A stretch of 64,000 nt of DNA from BD2-11 sp965221785. Its GTDB lineage: Bacteria; Gemmatimonadota; Gemmatimonadetes; Longimicrobiales; Gaopeijiaceae. The DNA lies in NCBI GenBank assembly GCA_965221785.1, contig CBDCSR010000002.1, forward strand, positions 310,001-374,000, in the 5' to 3' direction. The translations under genes were made by a program, and so were the position numbers. This document shows, in pieces, positions 1-9,877 of this stretch (positions within the stretch are counted from its first letter, which is position 1; each line of letters begins with the position of its first letter). The notes below the pieces were generated by a model, which ran no database searches, was not told the DNA's origin, and saw only the letters and a program-made list of their open reading frames with translations.

Positions 1-34
1 CGAGCTGCTTGAGGAGAGCCGCCAGTGGAGGTAG
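1..34 (+). CDS. C-terminal tail of a gene that begins before the window
   Basis: Reading from base 2, ten sense codons end at a TAG at 32-34, giving ELLEESRQWR. Nine of the ten codons end in G or C, the third-position pattern of real genes in this sequence; the other two frames lack it. Too little remains to name the product. CorC/CNNM-type genes are often found as tandem pairs, so a paralogue of the next gene is possible, but this is only inference. Confidence 0.3.
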   Translation, partial: ELLEESRQWR

Positions 35-134
35 ATCCCAGCAGTACCAGCGCTTCCGAGCCTCCGTCAGGCTGGCGGAGCCGACCTGCAGGGGTCGGAT
101 CGGCGGCGGGTTTCCCGTGGACGGGAGACCTAGG

Positions 135-1385
135 TTGACCACAATCCTGTTGGGTCTGGGGCTGATGCTGCTCGTCGGCTCGGCGCTGTTGACCGCGGCC
201 CAGACCGCCTGCGTGACGGTGGGCGAATCGCGCATCCGCACCCTCGTGGACGAAGGCTTCCAGGAGGCCGACAAGCTTTCGCGCCTGCGGGAGGAGCCCG
301 TTCGGTTCCTCGATTCCTACGTGCTCTTCGACACGGTGTTCAACGCGGGTGCCGCCGGGCTGTGGGTGGGGGCGTCCGCACGGGTCGGGACGGGATCCGT
401 GGTGTTTGCCGCGGTCGTGGCCGTGGTCACGGTTCTGGTCGCGGGCGAGCTGGTGCCGCGGGCAGTGGCCCAGGCCAGACCGGTCCGGCTGGCACTCCTC
501 GGCGCGCCCGCGTTGCTCCTGCTTGAACGGCTCTCTCGCCCGCTGCTCTACCCGGTGCGGCGATTCGCGCACTACTGGATCCACCGGCCGGGCGATGAGG
601 GCCGTTCGGCCCAGGAGCGCGAGGTGAGCGAACTGGCCGAACTGGGTCAGGAGGAAGGCGTCGTGATGCCGGAGGAACACGAGCTGGCGGAACGGGCCTT
701 TCGCCTGGACGAGACCACCGCCTGGGACGTGATGACGCCGCGCGTGTCCATCTTCGCCTGGAGCGACTCGTTACGGCTCGACAACATCATCGAACAGCTG
801 CCCGAGGTGCCGTATTCGCGGGTGCCGGTGTTCGGCGAGTCGATCGACGATGTCACCGGCATCCTCTATGTGCGCGAAGCCTACGCCGCCCACTCCGGCG
901 GACAGGCGAAGGTGCGGCTGTCGGAGCTCTCGCGGGAGCCCTTCTTCGTCCCCGGTTCCCTGCCTCTTACGCGCCTGCTGCGGGATTTCCAGAGCCGGCG
1001 CATCCACATGGGCATCGTGGCCGACGAGTTCGGGGGCACCGATGGTCTCGTCACCCTCGAGGACCTGCTCGAGGAACTCGTCGGCGAGATCGTAGACGAA
1101 ACCGATCCCGCGTCCGAAGCCATCGTGCGCGTCTCCCGCACGGAAGCGGTCGTCGAGGGATCCACGGAGCTGCGGGAGATCAACTACGCGATGAACGTGT
1201 CCCTGCCCCATCTGGAGCACCGCTCGCTGAACGGTTTTCTGGTGGAAAGGCTGGGCCAGGTGCCAGCCCCGGGGGAGGAGGTGGTGTTCGCGGGCGTCGA
1301 CATCCGGATCGTGGAGGCTTCCGAGACCCAGATCCTGCGCGCGCGCCTCCGGAAGCTGCCCGCTCCCGACCGCGAGGGCGAATAG
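135..1385 (+). CDS. CNNM/CorC (hemolysin-type) membrane protein with CBS pair
   Basis: The 416-residue product has the three-part layout of the CNNM/CorC/TlyC family: an N-terminal DUF21 membrane domain (about residues 1-150, with hydrophobic segments near the start and around AAVVAVVTVLVAGELVPRA), a cytoplasmic CBS-domain pair (about 190-310, including VMTPR and GILYVREAY), and a C-terminal CorC_HlyC domain (about 325-410, including GGTDGLVTLEDLLEELVGEI). Family members are linked to divalent cation (Mg/Co) transport or tolerance; the substrate cannot be read from sequence. The TTG at 135 is chosen because a GGGAGA ribosome site precedes it and the hydrophobic segment begins at once; GTG 117 is the alternative. 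Small hairpins lie upstream (62-80, and CCGACC/GGTCGG at 81-98). The next gene starts 4 nt after the stop. Confidence 0.85.
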   Translation: MTTILLGLGLMLLVGSALLTAAQTACVTVGESRIRTLVDEGFQEADKLSRLREEPVRFLDSYVLFDTVFNAGAAGLWVGASARVGTGSVVFAAVVAVVTVLVAGELVPRAVAQARPVRLALLGAPALLLLERLSRPLLYPVRRFAHYWIHRPGDEGRSAQEREVSELAELGQEEGVVMPEEHELAERAFRLDETTAWDVMTPRVSIFAWSDSLRLDNIIEQLPEVPYSRVPVFGESIDDVTGILYVREAYAAHSGGQAKVRLSELSREPFFVPGSLPLTRLLRDFQSRRIHMGIVADEFGGTDGLVTLEDLLEELVGEIVDETDPASEAIVRVSRTEAVVEGSTELREINYAMNVSLPHLEHRSLNGFLVERLGQVPAPGEEVVFAGVDIRIVEASETQILRARLRKLPAPDREGE

Positions 1386-1389
1386 GGAA

Positions 1390-1920
1390 ATGGCGTTGAT
1401 CCTGCCCTTCAACGGGCACACCCCCAAGGTCGCGGAGAGCGCCTTCCTGGCCCCCACCGCGGTCCTCATCGGCGACGTGACGGTGGGAGAGGAAGCCAGC
1501 ATCTGGTTCGGCGCGGTCCTGCGGGGCGACAACCCGGAGCACGGGGTCGTAATCGGCGCACGGAGCAACGTCCAGGAGAACTGCGTCGTGCACGTGGGCC
1601 ACTGGGGGCCCACGGTTGTTGGAGAGGATGTAACCGTCGGGCACGGCGCGAAGTTCGAGAGCTGCGCGATCGGCGACAACACGGTCGTGGGGATGAACGC
1701 CGTCATCCTGCAGGGGGCGCGGGTGGGCCCGGGCTGCGTCCTGGCGGCGGGCACGGTCGTGCTCGAGGGCGCCGACATCCCCGCGCACAGCCTCGTCGCG
1801 GGCGTGCCCGGGCGGGTCAGGAAGACCCTGGAGGGAGCGTCGGCGAGCTGGGTGGAGGGAGGCGGCGGCCACTACGTGCGGCTGTCGCGGCGGTACATGG
1901 AGGAACTGGGCCTCAAGTGA
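1390..1920 (+). CDS. Gamma-carbonic anhydrase-like hexapeptide-repeat protein
   Basis: The 176-residue protein is a left-handed beta-helix of hexapeptide repeats (GDVTVGEEASIWFGAVLRGD, GARSNVQENCVVHVG, VGEDVTVGHGAKFE and onward). It matches the YrdA/PaaY/CaiE branch of gamma carbonic anhydrases, which are about 170-200 residues long. Active members bind zinc with three histidines. Here His68 (VVHVG) and His85 (VGHGA) are visible, but the third position, normally in a LHGC motif, reads FESC, so Glu90 stands where a ligand His is expected. Carbonic anhydrase activity is therefore uncertain. It probably shares a transcript with the CNNM gene and overlaps the convergent prepilin peptidase gene by 8 nt. 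The start ATG follows GGGAA. Confidence 0.85.
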   Translation: MALILPFNGHTPKVAESAFLAPTAVLIGDVTVGEEASIWFGAVLRGDNPEHGVVIGARSNVQENCVVHVGHWGPTVVGEDVTVGHGAKFESCAIGDNTVVGMNAVILQGARVGPGCVLAAGTVVLEGADIPAHSLVAGVPGRVRKTLEGASASWVEGGGGHYVRLSRRYMEELGLK

Positions 1921-3031
1921 GCCCGGACAGCCGCAGATACCAGGCGAGGATGGCGTCGCCCCACCACAGCGTGACGGCGCCGCCGACCGCCAGGAACACG
2001 CCGAGGGGAACCAGGTGGCGGGTTCCAAGCAGCAGCCGCAGCTTGAGGTAGGCCAGGAGACCCGCGAGAGCCCCGAGGAATACGGTCAGGACCACGCCCC
2101 ACGGGCCGGTGAACGCACCCACCAGCGCCATCATCTTGACGTCTCCACCCCCCAGGACGGCCGCAGGGGCCGAGTCATGCGGGTGGACCGGGTCCTCCAT
2201 GCGAGCCGGATCCTGCGCGAGGGACGGGACTGCGGGGGAAACCGGCGCGGTGGCGTCAGCGTCCTCGCCCAATCCCTCCACCCAGGCGACCAGGACCGCC
2301 AACCCGGCCGCGCTGGCCGCCACCGCCACGGCCACGCCGACCGGCCCGAACCACCATCCCGCCAGCACCATCACCGGCAGGGCCGGAAGCAGCGCCGCCA
2401 ACTGGCCGCGCGGCGTCGCCAGGACGCGCACCCCCCGTGCGTCACGAGCCCGCCGGCGGCCCTGGTCGTGTTCCCGACCGGCATCCTCCAACCGGCCCGG
2501 ACGAGCGCGCGCGAGCAGCCAGGTGCCCGCCGTCCCCACCAGCCACATGCCCCCGAACCCCACCACCGCCCCCAGTGCGGCACTGCCGGGCGTGATCCCC
2601 CCCGGCGCGAGCGACAGTGCCAGCCCGGCCGCCGCGCCGCCGAGCGAGAACTGGTCGGGGATCAGGTAGAGGCGGGCGTCGGTGAGCGCGATGCCCAGCA
2701 GGACGAGCAGAAGGAATGCGGCGGCCGCCCCCTCCAGGCTCACACCACGGGTCAGGACGACGAGCACGCAGATTGCGCCGCCGGCCGTCTCCACCAGCGG
2801 GTAGGACAGAGAGACGCGCGCATCACACTTCCTGCAGCGGCCGCGCAGCAGGAACCAGTTCAACACCGGAATCTGGTCGTACCAGCGGACGTTCGCCGAG
2901 CACGTCGGACACGCCGAGCGCGGATGCACCACCGACCGACCACGCGGCCAGCGCGCCACGCACACGTTGAGGAACGACCCGAGCGCCAGGCCGACCAACC
3001 CGGCAAGGGCCGGCACCACAGGGTCGGTCAT
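1913..3031 (-). CDS. pilD: Prepilin leader peptidase/N-methyltransferase (A24 family)
   Basis: The 372-residue polytopic membrane aspartic protease should cleave and N-methylate type IV prepilins and pseudopilins such as those at 32.7-35.3 kb. Both halves of the family are visible: an N-terminal methyltransferase-type domain with four zinc-type cysteines (41, 44, 66, 69; CPTC and CRKC) and the peptidase domain with catalytic Asp118 (LTDARLYLIPDQ) and Asp297 (GGGDVKMMALVG). The two aspartates are usually about 60-70 residues apart; here they are 179 apart because of an extra segment, about residues 175-290, with two hydrophobic stretches and a charged, proline-rich part. The ATG lies inside the stop of the upstream methyltransferase gene (ATGA), which implies coupled translation. 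Confidence 0.88.
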   Translation of the reverse strand: MTDPVVPALAGLVGLALGSFLNVCVARWPRGRSVVHPRSACPTCSANVRWYDQIPVLNWFLLRGRCRKCDARVSLSYPLVETAGGAICVLVVLTRGVSLEGAAAAFLLLVLLGIALTDARLYLIPDQFSLGGAAAGLALSLAPGGITPGSAALGAVVGFGGMWLVGTAGTWLLARARPGRLEDAGREHDQGRRRARDARGVRVLATPRGQLAALLPALPVMVLAGWWFGPVGVAVAVAASAAGLAVLVAWVEGLGEDADATAPVSPAVPSLAQDPARMEDPVHPHDSAPAAVLGGGDVKMMALVGAFTGPWGVVLTVFLGALAGLLAYLKLRLLLGTRHLVPLGVFLAVGGAVTLWWGDAILAWYLRLSGLT

Positions 3032-3813
3032 GCGCGCGTGAGTTCGTAGAGGACGATCGCGCCCGCGACCGCCGCGTTGAGCGAATCGGCGGGGCCGGCC
3101 ATGGGCACCGCCGCCCACGCGTTGGCCACCTCGCGGATCTCCTCGCGCACACCCGCGCCCTCGTTGCCGACGACCAGCATCCACGGGGGCGTGACGGAGA
3201 GGGTGGCCGCGTCCTGGCCGGCCGCATCGGCCACGATCACCCGTGCGCCGGCGGCCCGAGCGCCCACCTCGGTCCACCGGGCGCGCACCACCGGGATCCG
3301 GAACACGCTGCCGGCGGAGGCGCGCACCACTCTGGCGTTCCAGGGATCCACGGTACCGTCGAGGGCGATCACGGCCTTGAGGTCAAACGCGCACGCCGTG
3401 CGCACCAGGGTGCCCAGGTTGCCCGGATCCTGGATGCCGTCCAGCGCCAGGAAGCGGGCGTCCGAGGCGAGGTGCAGCGCCTCCGGAGCGAAAGACGGCT
3501 CCTCACCGACCAGAAGGATGCCCTGCGGACTGGCCGTCGCGGACACGGCCGCCATCTCGCGCTCCCCCACCCAGTCCGGGGTCAGCCCTCTCCCCTCCAG
3601 TTCCGCGAGCAGCCTCTCGCCGGTGGGTGAGCGGGTCAGCACGCGCGAGCAGACCACAAAGCGCACGACCAACCCGGAGGCGAGTGCCTCCGCGGCCGCG
3701 CGTACGCCTTCCACCAGCACAAGACCCTCGCGGACCCGGCCGCGGACGCTTCCGAGCCGCGTCAGCATCCGCGTCCTGCGCTTGCTCAGCACCCGCTGGC
3801 GAGAGCCCGTCAC
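3028..3813 (-). CDS. TrmH/SpoU-family RNA 2'-O-ribose methyltransferase
   Basis: The 261-residue product shows the three SPOUT motifs: motif 1 around LDGIQDPGNLGTLVRTA, motif 2 at MLVVGNEGAGV and motif 3 at MAGPADSLNAAVAGAIVLYE. These form the knotted S-adenosylmethionine site. An N-terminal L30e-like substrate-binding domain (starting SKRRTRMLTRL) is also present, as in 23S rRNA Gm2251-type (RlmB) or TsnR-type enzymes. The target nucleotide, rRNA or tRNA, cannot be decided. The start is a GTG at 3813. It is the first gene of a two-gene operon with the prepilin peptidase, with a 4-nt overlap. Confidence 0.87.
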   Translation of the reverse strand: MTGSRQRVLSKRRTRMLTRLGSVRGRVREGLVLVEGVRAAAEALASGLVVRFVVCSRVLTRSPTGERLLAELEGRGLTPDWVGEREMAAVSATASPQGILLVGEEPSFAPEALHLASDARFLALDGIQDPGNLGTLVRTACAFDLKAVIALDGTVDPWNARVVRASAGSVFRIPVVRARWTEVGARAAGARVIVADAAGQDAATLSVTPPWMLVVGNEGAGVREEIREVANAWAAVPMAGPADSLNAAVAGAIVLYELTRA

Positions 3814-3947
3814 GTCACCGCCTCACCGGCACCCGGATCGCTCATCCCTCTCCTCACGCTGCTCATTCCTCCCAGGGGCATTATGTTTGGCTGCGCCGGC
3901 CTCGGGGCCGCGCCACGGCCTCCTGAATCGACCCACGCCACCGTCCC

Positions 3948-4781
3948 ATGCCCGCTGCACCAGGAACAGGCCCCCCCGGCTCGCTACCGGTCGCGCTCAC
4001 CATAGCCGGAAGCGATTCCGGCGGCGGCGCCGGCATCCAGGCGGACCTCAAGACCTTCCACGCCTTCGGCGTGTTCGGCGCCTCGGCGGTGACCGCCATC
4101 ACCGCCCAGAACACCCTGGGGGTGACCGCGGTCCATCCCGTCCCGGCCGAGGTGGTGCGCGCCCAGATCGACGCGGTCGCCGCGGATCTTCATCCACGCG
4201 CCCTCAAGACAGGAATGCTGGCGACCGCCGAACTGGTCGAAACCGCCGCCGAGGCCATCGCCGCCCACCAACTGCGCGCCTGCGTGATGGACCCGGTCAT
4301 GGTCGCCGCCAGCGGCCATCGCCTTCTCGCGCCGGACGCCGAGGCCACGCTGGCGCGCCGGCTGGTCCCGCTGGCCGCGCTGGTGACACCCAACCTGCAC
4401 GAGGCGGGGCTGCTCACCGGCCAGGAGGTCACATCGCTCGCGGCCATGAAGGCGGCGGCCCGGCATCTGGTCGGGATGGGGGCGGGTGCGGCGCTGGTGA
4501 AGGGCGGCCACCTGCCCTCCGGCGAGGCGGCGGACGTGTTCTGGGACGGAAGCGAGGAGCATGTCTGGCGCCGGCCGCGCATCGCCACCCGTCACGTGCA
4601 CGGCACCGGCTGCACGCTGTCCGCGGCCGTGGCAGCCGGCCTGGCGGGCGGAGCATCGCTCCCCCGGGCCGTGGACCGAGCCATCGACTTCGTCGCGCGC
4701 GCGATCTCCTCCGCGCCGGGGCTGGGGGCGGGGGGTGGGCCCATCAACCACTTCGCGGGGCCGCGGACGGACGGCGACTGA
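3948..4781 (+). CDS. thiD: Hydroxymethylpyrimidine/phosphomethylpyrimidine kinase
   Basis: ThiD phosphorylates HMP and then HMP-P to give HMP-PP, the pyrimidine half of thiamine. The 277-residue ribokinase-fold protein has the family motifs TIAGSDSGGGAGIQADLK at the N terminus, the ALKTGML segment, VMDPVMVAASGHRLL, VTPNLHEAGLL, LVKGGHL and the C-terminal anion-hole motif HVHGTGCTLSAA with the catalytic Asp region of the family. Length and motif order are normal. No other thiamine gene and no obvious TPP riboswitch is seen in the 134-nt leader (3814-3947), so it appears to be a single-gene unit, divergent from the SpoU methyltransferase. Confidence 0.93.
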   Translation: MPAAPGTGPPGSLPVALTIAGSDSGGGAGIQADLKTFHAFGVFGASAVTAITAQNTLGVTAVHPVPAEVVRAQIDAVAADLHPRALKTGMLATAELVETAAEAIAAHQLRACVMDPVMVAASGHRLLAPDAEATLARRLVPLAALVTPNLHEAGLLTGQEVTSLAAMKAAARHLVGMGAGAALVKGGHLPSGEAADVFWDGSEEHVWRRPRIATRHVHGTGCTLSAAVAAGLAGGASLPRAVDRAIDFVARAISSAPGLGAGGGPINHFAGPRTDGD

Positions 4782-4898
4782 GATCCGGGAGACCGCTTCG
4801 GCGGGCTGCTCTCGTTGGAACCCTTGTCGCCAGGTCGGCGACGCCGGCGCGGCCGTTGCAGCCAGCCCGTGCCTGGCATGCGGGCCACCTCCAGGGAA

Positions 4899-4947
4899 CA
4901 TTGCAAATGCCCGGATGCAACAAATTGTTGCTTCTGCAGTTTTGCAA
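4899..4947. repeat. AT-richer palindromic patch between convergent genes
   Basis: In the 199-nt gap between the 3' ends of thiD and the purine nucleoside phosphorylase gene, a locally AT-rich stretch contains the perfect inverted repeat GCAACAAATTGTTGC (4917-4931, one-base centre). It is flanked by related half-sites, TTGCAAA near 4901 and TTTTGCAAC near 4940. It could be an operator-like element, a stem for bidirectional termination, or the relic of a lost gene. No run of T follows the stem, so a classical terminator is not well supported. Confidence 0.35.
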
Positions 4948-4980
4948 CACGCGGCAGAGGATCCTGGCCGACCGAGTCCA

Positions 4981-5856
4981 TCACACCCTTGGCCGGACCG
5001 GCTGTCCAGCAGTGAACGCGCCTCCCGCCAGCATCCCCCGGATCACCCGCTCCAGCACCGCCCCGGCCCGGTTTCCCACCTCCAGAACCTCGTCGTGCGA
5101 GATGGCGTCCGCGCCTTCCGCCCCCGGGGCCATCCCCACCCCGCACGCCATGTTGGTGACCATGGCGAAGGCCAGCACCCGCACGCCGCGGGCGCGCAGA
5201 GCAAGCACCTCGGGTACCACCGACATTCCGACCACGTCCCCACCCATCCGTTCGACCATCCGTATCTCGGCAGGGGTCTCGAAGCTGGGGCCGAGCAGGG
5301 CCGCGTAGGTGCCCCGCGCCAGACGAACGCCCAGCCGGGCCGCCTGTTCGACCGCCGTTCGTTGCAACCCCCGGTCGTAGGGCGCGCTCATGTCCGGAAA
5401 CGGGTTCGCGTCGCCCGCCTGCGCGGGCGGCGGCAGCGGCGTGCGGGCGAGCAGGTTGATGTGGTCGTCGATCACCATCAGGCCGCCCGGGCGCAGCCGC
5501 CGGTCCACCCCTCCCACCGCTGCCGTGACGACGGAACTCCGCACTCCCACCGCGGCCGCGATGCGGGCCGGCGCCGTGATCACCCACGGCGGATGGCCCT
5601 CGTAGAAGTGGAGCCGCCCGCACTGCGCGACGACCGGCACGCCCTCGCAGCGTCCGAAGAGGAAGTGGCCGGCGTGACCCGCGACTCCGGCCGACGGGAG
5701 GCCGGGGATCTCGCCGAACAGCACGATCTCCTCGACCTCGACCAGCCGTTCGAGCCCGCTGAGCCCCGAACCGAGCAGCAAATGCACCTGCGGCGCCGTG
5801 CGGATTCGCGCGCGCACCCCCGCCACCACCGCTTCGAAGTCGTCTCCCGGCCCCAC
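4981..5856 (-). CDS. Purine nucleoside phosphorylase (PNP-I/MTAP fold)
   Basis: This enzyme cleaves purine (deoxy)nucleosides with phosphate to the free base and (deoxy)ribose-1-phosphate. The 291-residue product carries trimeric-PNP motifs: LLLGSGLSGLERL (phosphate site), GHAGHFLFGRCEGVPV, CGRLHFYEGH, a GTYAALLGPSFETPAEIRM segment, VGMSVVPEVLALRARGVRVL and FAMVTNMACGV. GTG 5856 is chosen because the family's conserved N-terminal helix begins directly after it and it lies 8 nt after the stop of the nucleoside transporter gene; no strong ribosome site is visible. The pair forms a nucleoside uptake and salvage operon. Confidence 0.9.
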   Translation of the reverse strand: MGPGDDFEAVVAGVRARIRTAPQVHLLLGSGLSGLERLVEVEEIVLFGEIPGLPSAGVAGHAGHFLFGRCEGVPVVAQCGRLHFYEGHPPWVITAPARIAAAVGVRSSVVTAAVGGVDRRLRPGGLMVIDDHINLLARTPLPPPAQAGDANPFPDMSAPYDRGLQRTAVEQAARLGVRLARGTYAALLGPSFETPAEIRMVERMGGDVVGMSVVPEVLALRARGVRVLAFAMVTNMACGVGMAPGAEGADAISHDEVLEVGNRAGAVLERVIRGMLAGGAFTAGQPVRPRV

Positions 5857-5864
5857 GCCCGGCT

Positions 5865-7382
5865 TCAAAGGATCATCCCGGCCACGGTCGCCGTCATGAA
5901 GGCGGCCAGCGTCCCCCCGACCATCGCCCGCAACCCGATGCGCGAAAGGTCCTGTCGGCGTGAGGGCGCCAGTCCGCCGATGCCGCCGAGCTGGATGGCG
6001 ATAGAGGAGAAGTTGGCGAAGCCGCACAGGGCGTAGGTGGCGATCACGACCGAGCGCGGATGTAGTGTGGAACCTTCCCCGAGCAGGCCCGCCAGCTCGA
6101 CGTAGGCCACGAACTCGTTGAGCGCCGTCTTGATCCCCATCAGCGAACCCACCTCGGCCGCGTCAACCCAGGGCACTCCCATGAGCCAGGCCAGCGGCGC
6201 CAGGGCCAGCCCCAGGACGGACTGCAGGGTCAGGCCGGGCAGACCGACCAGCCCTCCGGCCCATCCCATCAGCCCGTTGATCAGATAGACCAGCGCCACG
6301 AAGGCGAGCAGCATGGCGCCCACGTTGAGGGCGAGGCGGAGTCCGTCGCCGGCCCCTCGCGCCGCCGCGTCGATGACGTTCACGTCCGGCTTTTCGACCT
6401 CCCTGACCAGGCGGCCCGCGGTCTCGGGGTCCCCGTCCTCCGGGTACATGAGCTTGGCCATCATCAGCGCCGCCGGGGCGGACATGACCGACGCCGCCAT
6501 CAGGTGTCCGGCGATGTCGGGGAAATACGAGATGAGAAAGCCGACGTACGCCGCCATCACCCCGCCTGCCACCGTCGCGAAGCCGGCGGTCATCACCGCG
6601 TTCAGCTCCGACATCGTCATCTTCTCGACGAACGGCTTGATCAGAAGTGGCGCCTCGGTCTGGCCCACGAAGATGTTGCCCGCCGCGGAGAGGGTCTCGG
6701 CCCCCGAGGTGCGCATGGTGCGCTGCATGACCCAGGCCATCCCCCGCACCACGAACTGCATCACGCCCAGGTGATACAGCACCGTCATGAGGGAGGCCAG
6801 GAAGATGATCGTCGGCAGGACGGTGAAGGCGACGTAGGCCGCCGGATTGGCGACCTGTCCGGGGATCGGGTTGAAGTCGCCGTTGCCCGGTTCGCCGGTG
6901 CCGATGGGGATGTTGTTGTCGACCAGGTTGCCGAAGATGAAGCGCGCTCCTTCCAGCGTGTACCCGAGCAGCCCCACCACCACGGTGTTGGCCCCCTGAA
7001 AGAGCGCCAGCCCGACGGCGGTCTTGAGGATGAAGAAGGCGAAGACCAGCTGGAGCGAGACCCCCCACGCCACGACCCGCCACGGGATGGCGGCTCGGTT
7101 GACGCTGCACAGCCAGGCGAGCCCGCCCAGCGCCAGCATGCCGAGCAGCGACCTCAGGCGCTCGGGAAACGAGGTGTCCAGTCCCTCGGAGGCGATCGAA
7201 ATCCCGAGTCCCGGACTCTGCTGGATCGGCGCCGCCCCTTCCGGCGCCGGCGCGTCCCACGCCCCGGCCGCGCCCAGCGAGGAAGCGGCCAGGCCGGCTC
7301 CGAGAAGAAGCAGGCACACCACCCACAGCACCCGAAGCGCGGGTCCGGGATCGGCTCGAGGTCCCGCAGACGCCCGGCTCAT
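5865..7382 (-). CDS. Concentrative nucleoside transporter (CNT/NupC family)
   Basis: The 505-residue inner-membrane protein should import nucleosides driven by cation symport. CNT family hallmarks are present in order: the N-terminal transmembrane part, the NQ-type core domain (FVFG-like IFVGQTEAPLLIKPFVEKMTMSEL), the gate region (TAGFATVAGGVMAAYVGF) and the C-terminal nucleoside_tran2 region (LNEFVAYVELAG, ALCGFANFSSIAIQLGGIG). It is longer than NupC of E. coli (about 400 residues) because of an extra N-terminal segment, with a signal-like stretch and a Pro/Ala-rich part, and a loop around residues 150-190. The ATG at 7382 was chosen as the first start before the hydrophobic N terminus. It is followed by the purine nucleoside phosphorylase gene. 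Confidence 0.9.
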   Translation of the reverse strand: MSRASAGPRADPGPALRVLWVVCLLLLGAGLAASSLGAAGAWDAPAPEGAAPIQQSPGLGISIASEGLDTSFPERLRSLLGMLALGGLAWLCSVNRAAIPWRVVAWGVSLQLVFAFFILKTAVGLALFQGANTVVVGLLGYTLEGARFIFGNLVDNNIPIGTGEPGNGDFNPIPGQVANPAAYVAFTVLPTIIFLASLMTVLYHLGVMQFVVRGMAWVMQRTMRTSGAETLSAAGNIFVGQTEAPLLIKPFVEKMTMSELNAVMTAGFATVAGGVMAAYVGFLISYFPDIAGHLMAASVMSAPAALMMAKLMYPEDGDPETAGRLVREVEKPDVNVIDAAARGAGDGLRLALNVGAMLLAFVALVYLINGLMGWAGGLVGLPGLTLQSVLGLALAPLAWLMGVPWVDAAEVGSLMGIKTALNEFVAYVELAGLLGEGSTLHPRSVVIATYALCGFANFSSIAIQLGGIGGLAPSRRQDLSRIGLRAMVGGTLAAFMTATVAGMIL

Positions 7383-7778
7383 GGGGCCACCCGGGCGTCG
7401 GACGTCATCCAGGCGCTGGAACGGCCCGGTCGACGGAAGGCGAAAGGCATGGAGAGCATGTCGGACCCGGTTTCGGTGGAAGGGTGTTGCGGGCTGCGCT
7501 GTGCGACTCGCGGCCGGTTGCGGCGCCGGACGGGACAACACGTCCCGTTCAAATACGCCCGAGCCATTTCGCGGCACAACGCGCGGGGGTTCGACGCTCA
7601 TGATAACCCGAGCGCCCGAAGACCGCCCATCCGGCCCGGCAAGTCTGCCATTTTGGCAGATTTCGGGAAAAAGTCTGCCATTTTGGCAGACTCACGGGCC
7701 CTGTAGCGGCACGAACGTTGCTTGAGGGCGTCGCGCGGGATCACGAATCAATCATACCAGAACGGGCAAGGAGAAAAG
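7383..7778. other. 396-nt divergent control region between nupC-type gene and dnaK
   Basis: This is the largest gap without a gene in the window and separates two divergent units. It holds a 7-bp stem ACGGGAC/GTCCCGT with a 5-nt loop (7530-7548), which may serve the transporter side, and a tandem pair of long palindromes (7641-7691) on the dnaK side. The last 85 nt before dnaK contain no CIRCE element (TTAGCACTC-N9-GAGTGCTAA), and no convincing sigma-32 promoter is seen. An AAGGAG ribosome site sits just before the dnaK ATG. Open frames crossing the region lack third-position GC bias and were not accepted as genes. Confidence 0.6.
7641..7691. promoter_or_regulatory. Tandem 17-bp palindromes upstream of dnaK (putative operator)
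   Basis: Two copies of the 20-mer beginning AAGTCTGCCA and ending TTTTGGCAGA lie at 7641-7660 and 7671-7690, 30 bp apart start to start, close to three helical turns. Each is a dyad with core TCTGCCA-TTT-TGGCAGA; in the second copy the arms extend to AGTCTGCCA/TGGCAGACT. They lie 89-138 bp before the dnaK start codon. A third copy of the same dyad precedes argF at 20581. The arrangement fits a dimeric or cooperative transcription factor site. The sequence does not match CIRCE (HrcA) or HAIR (HspR), so the factor is not identified. Confidence 0.6.
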
Positions 7779-9707
<1,929 letters not shown>

Positions 9708-9877
9708 GCCCCCTCCTGGCCGCGCTGCGCCGGGGCATGTCCGGCCGGGACAACTCTGGCGCCGCGCGGCGCATCGAAAAGGGCGCACACAGACAAGGAG
9801 AAACCGGTGGCGCGGGAATGGGTAGCAGCAGTCAGCGTCCCTCGCCCCGGCTGCAGCGATACCACAGGAGGCCAGGC

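Noticed and set aside
4744..4950. A 68-codon minus-strand open frame between thiD and the phosphorylase gene
   Set aside because: It overlaps the 3' end of thiD in antisense, has no third-position GC bias in its first part and no recognisable ribosome site.
7641..7691. The two repeats before dnaK as a CRISPR fragment
   Set aside because: There are only two copies, the spacer is 10 bp, each unit is itself a palindrome and no cas gene is present.
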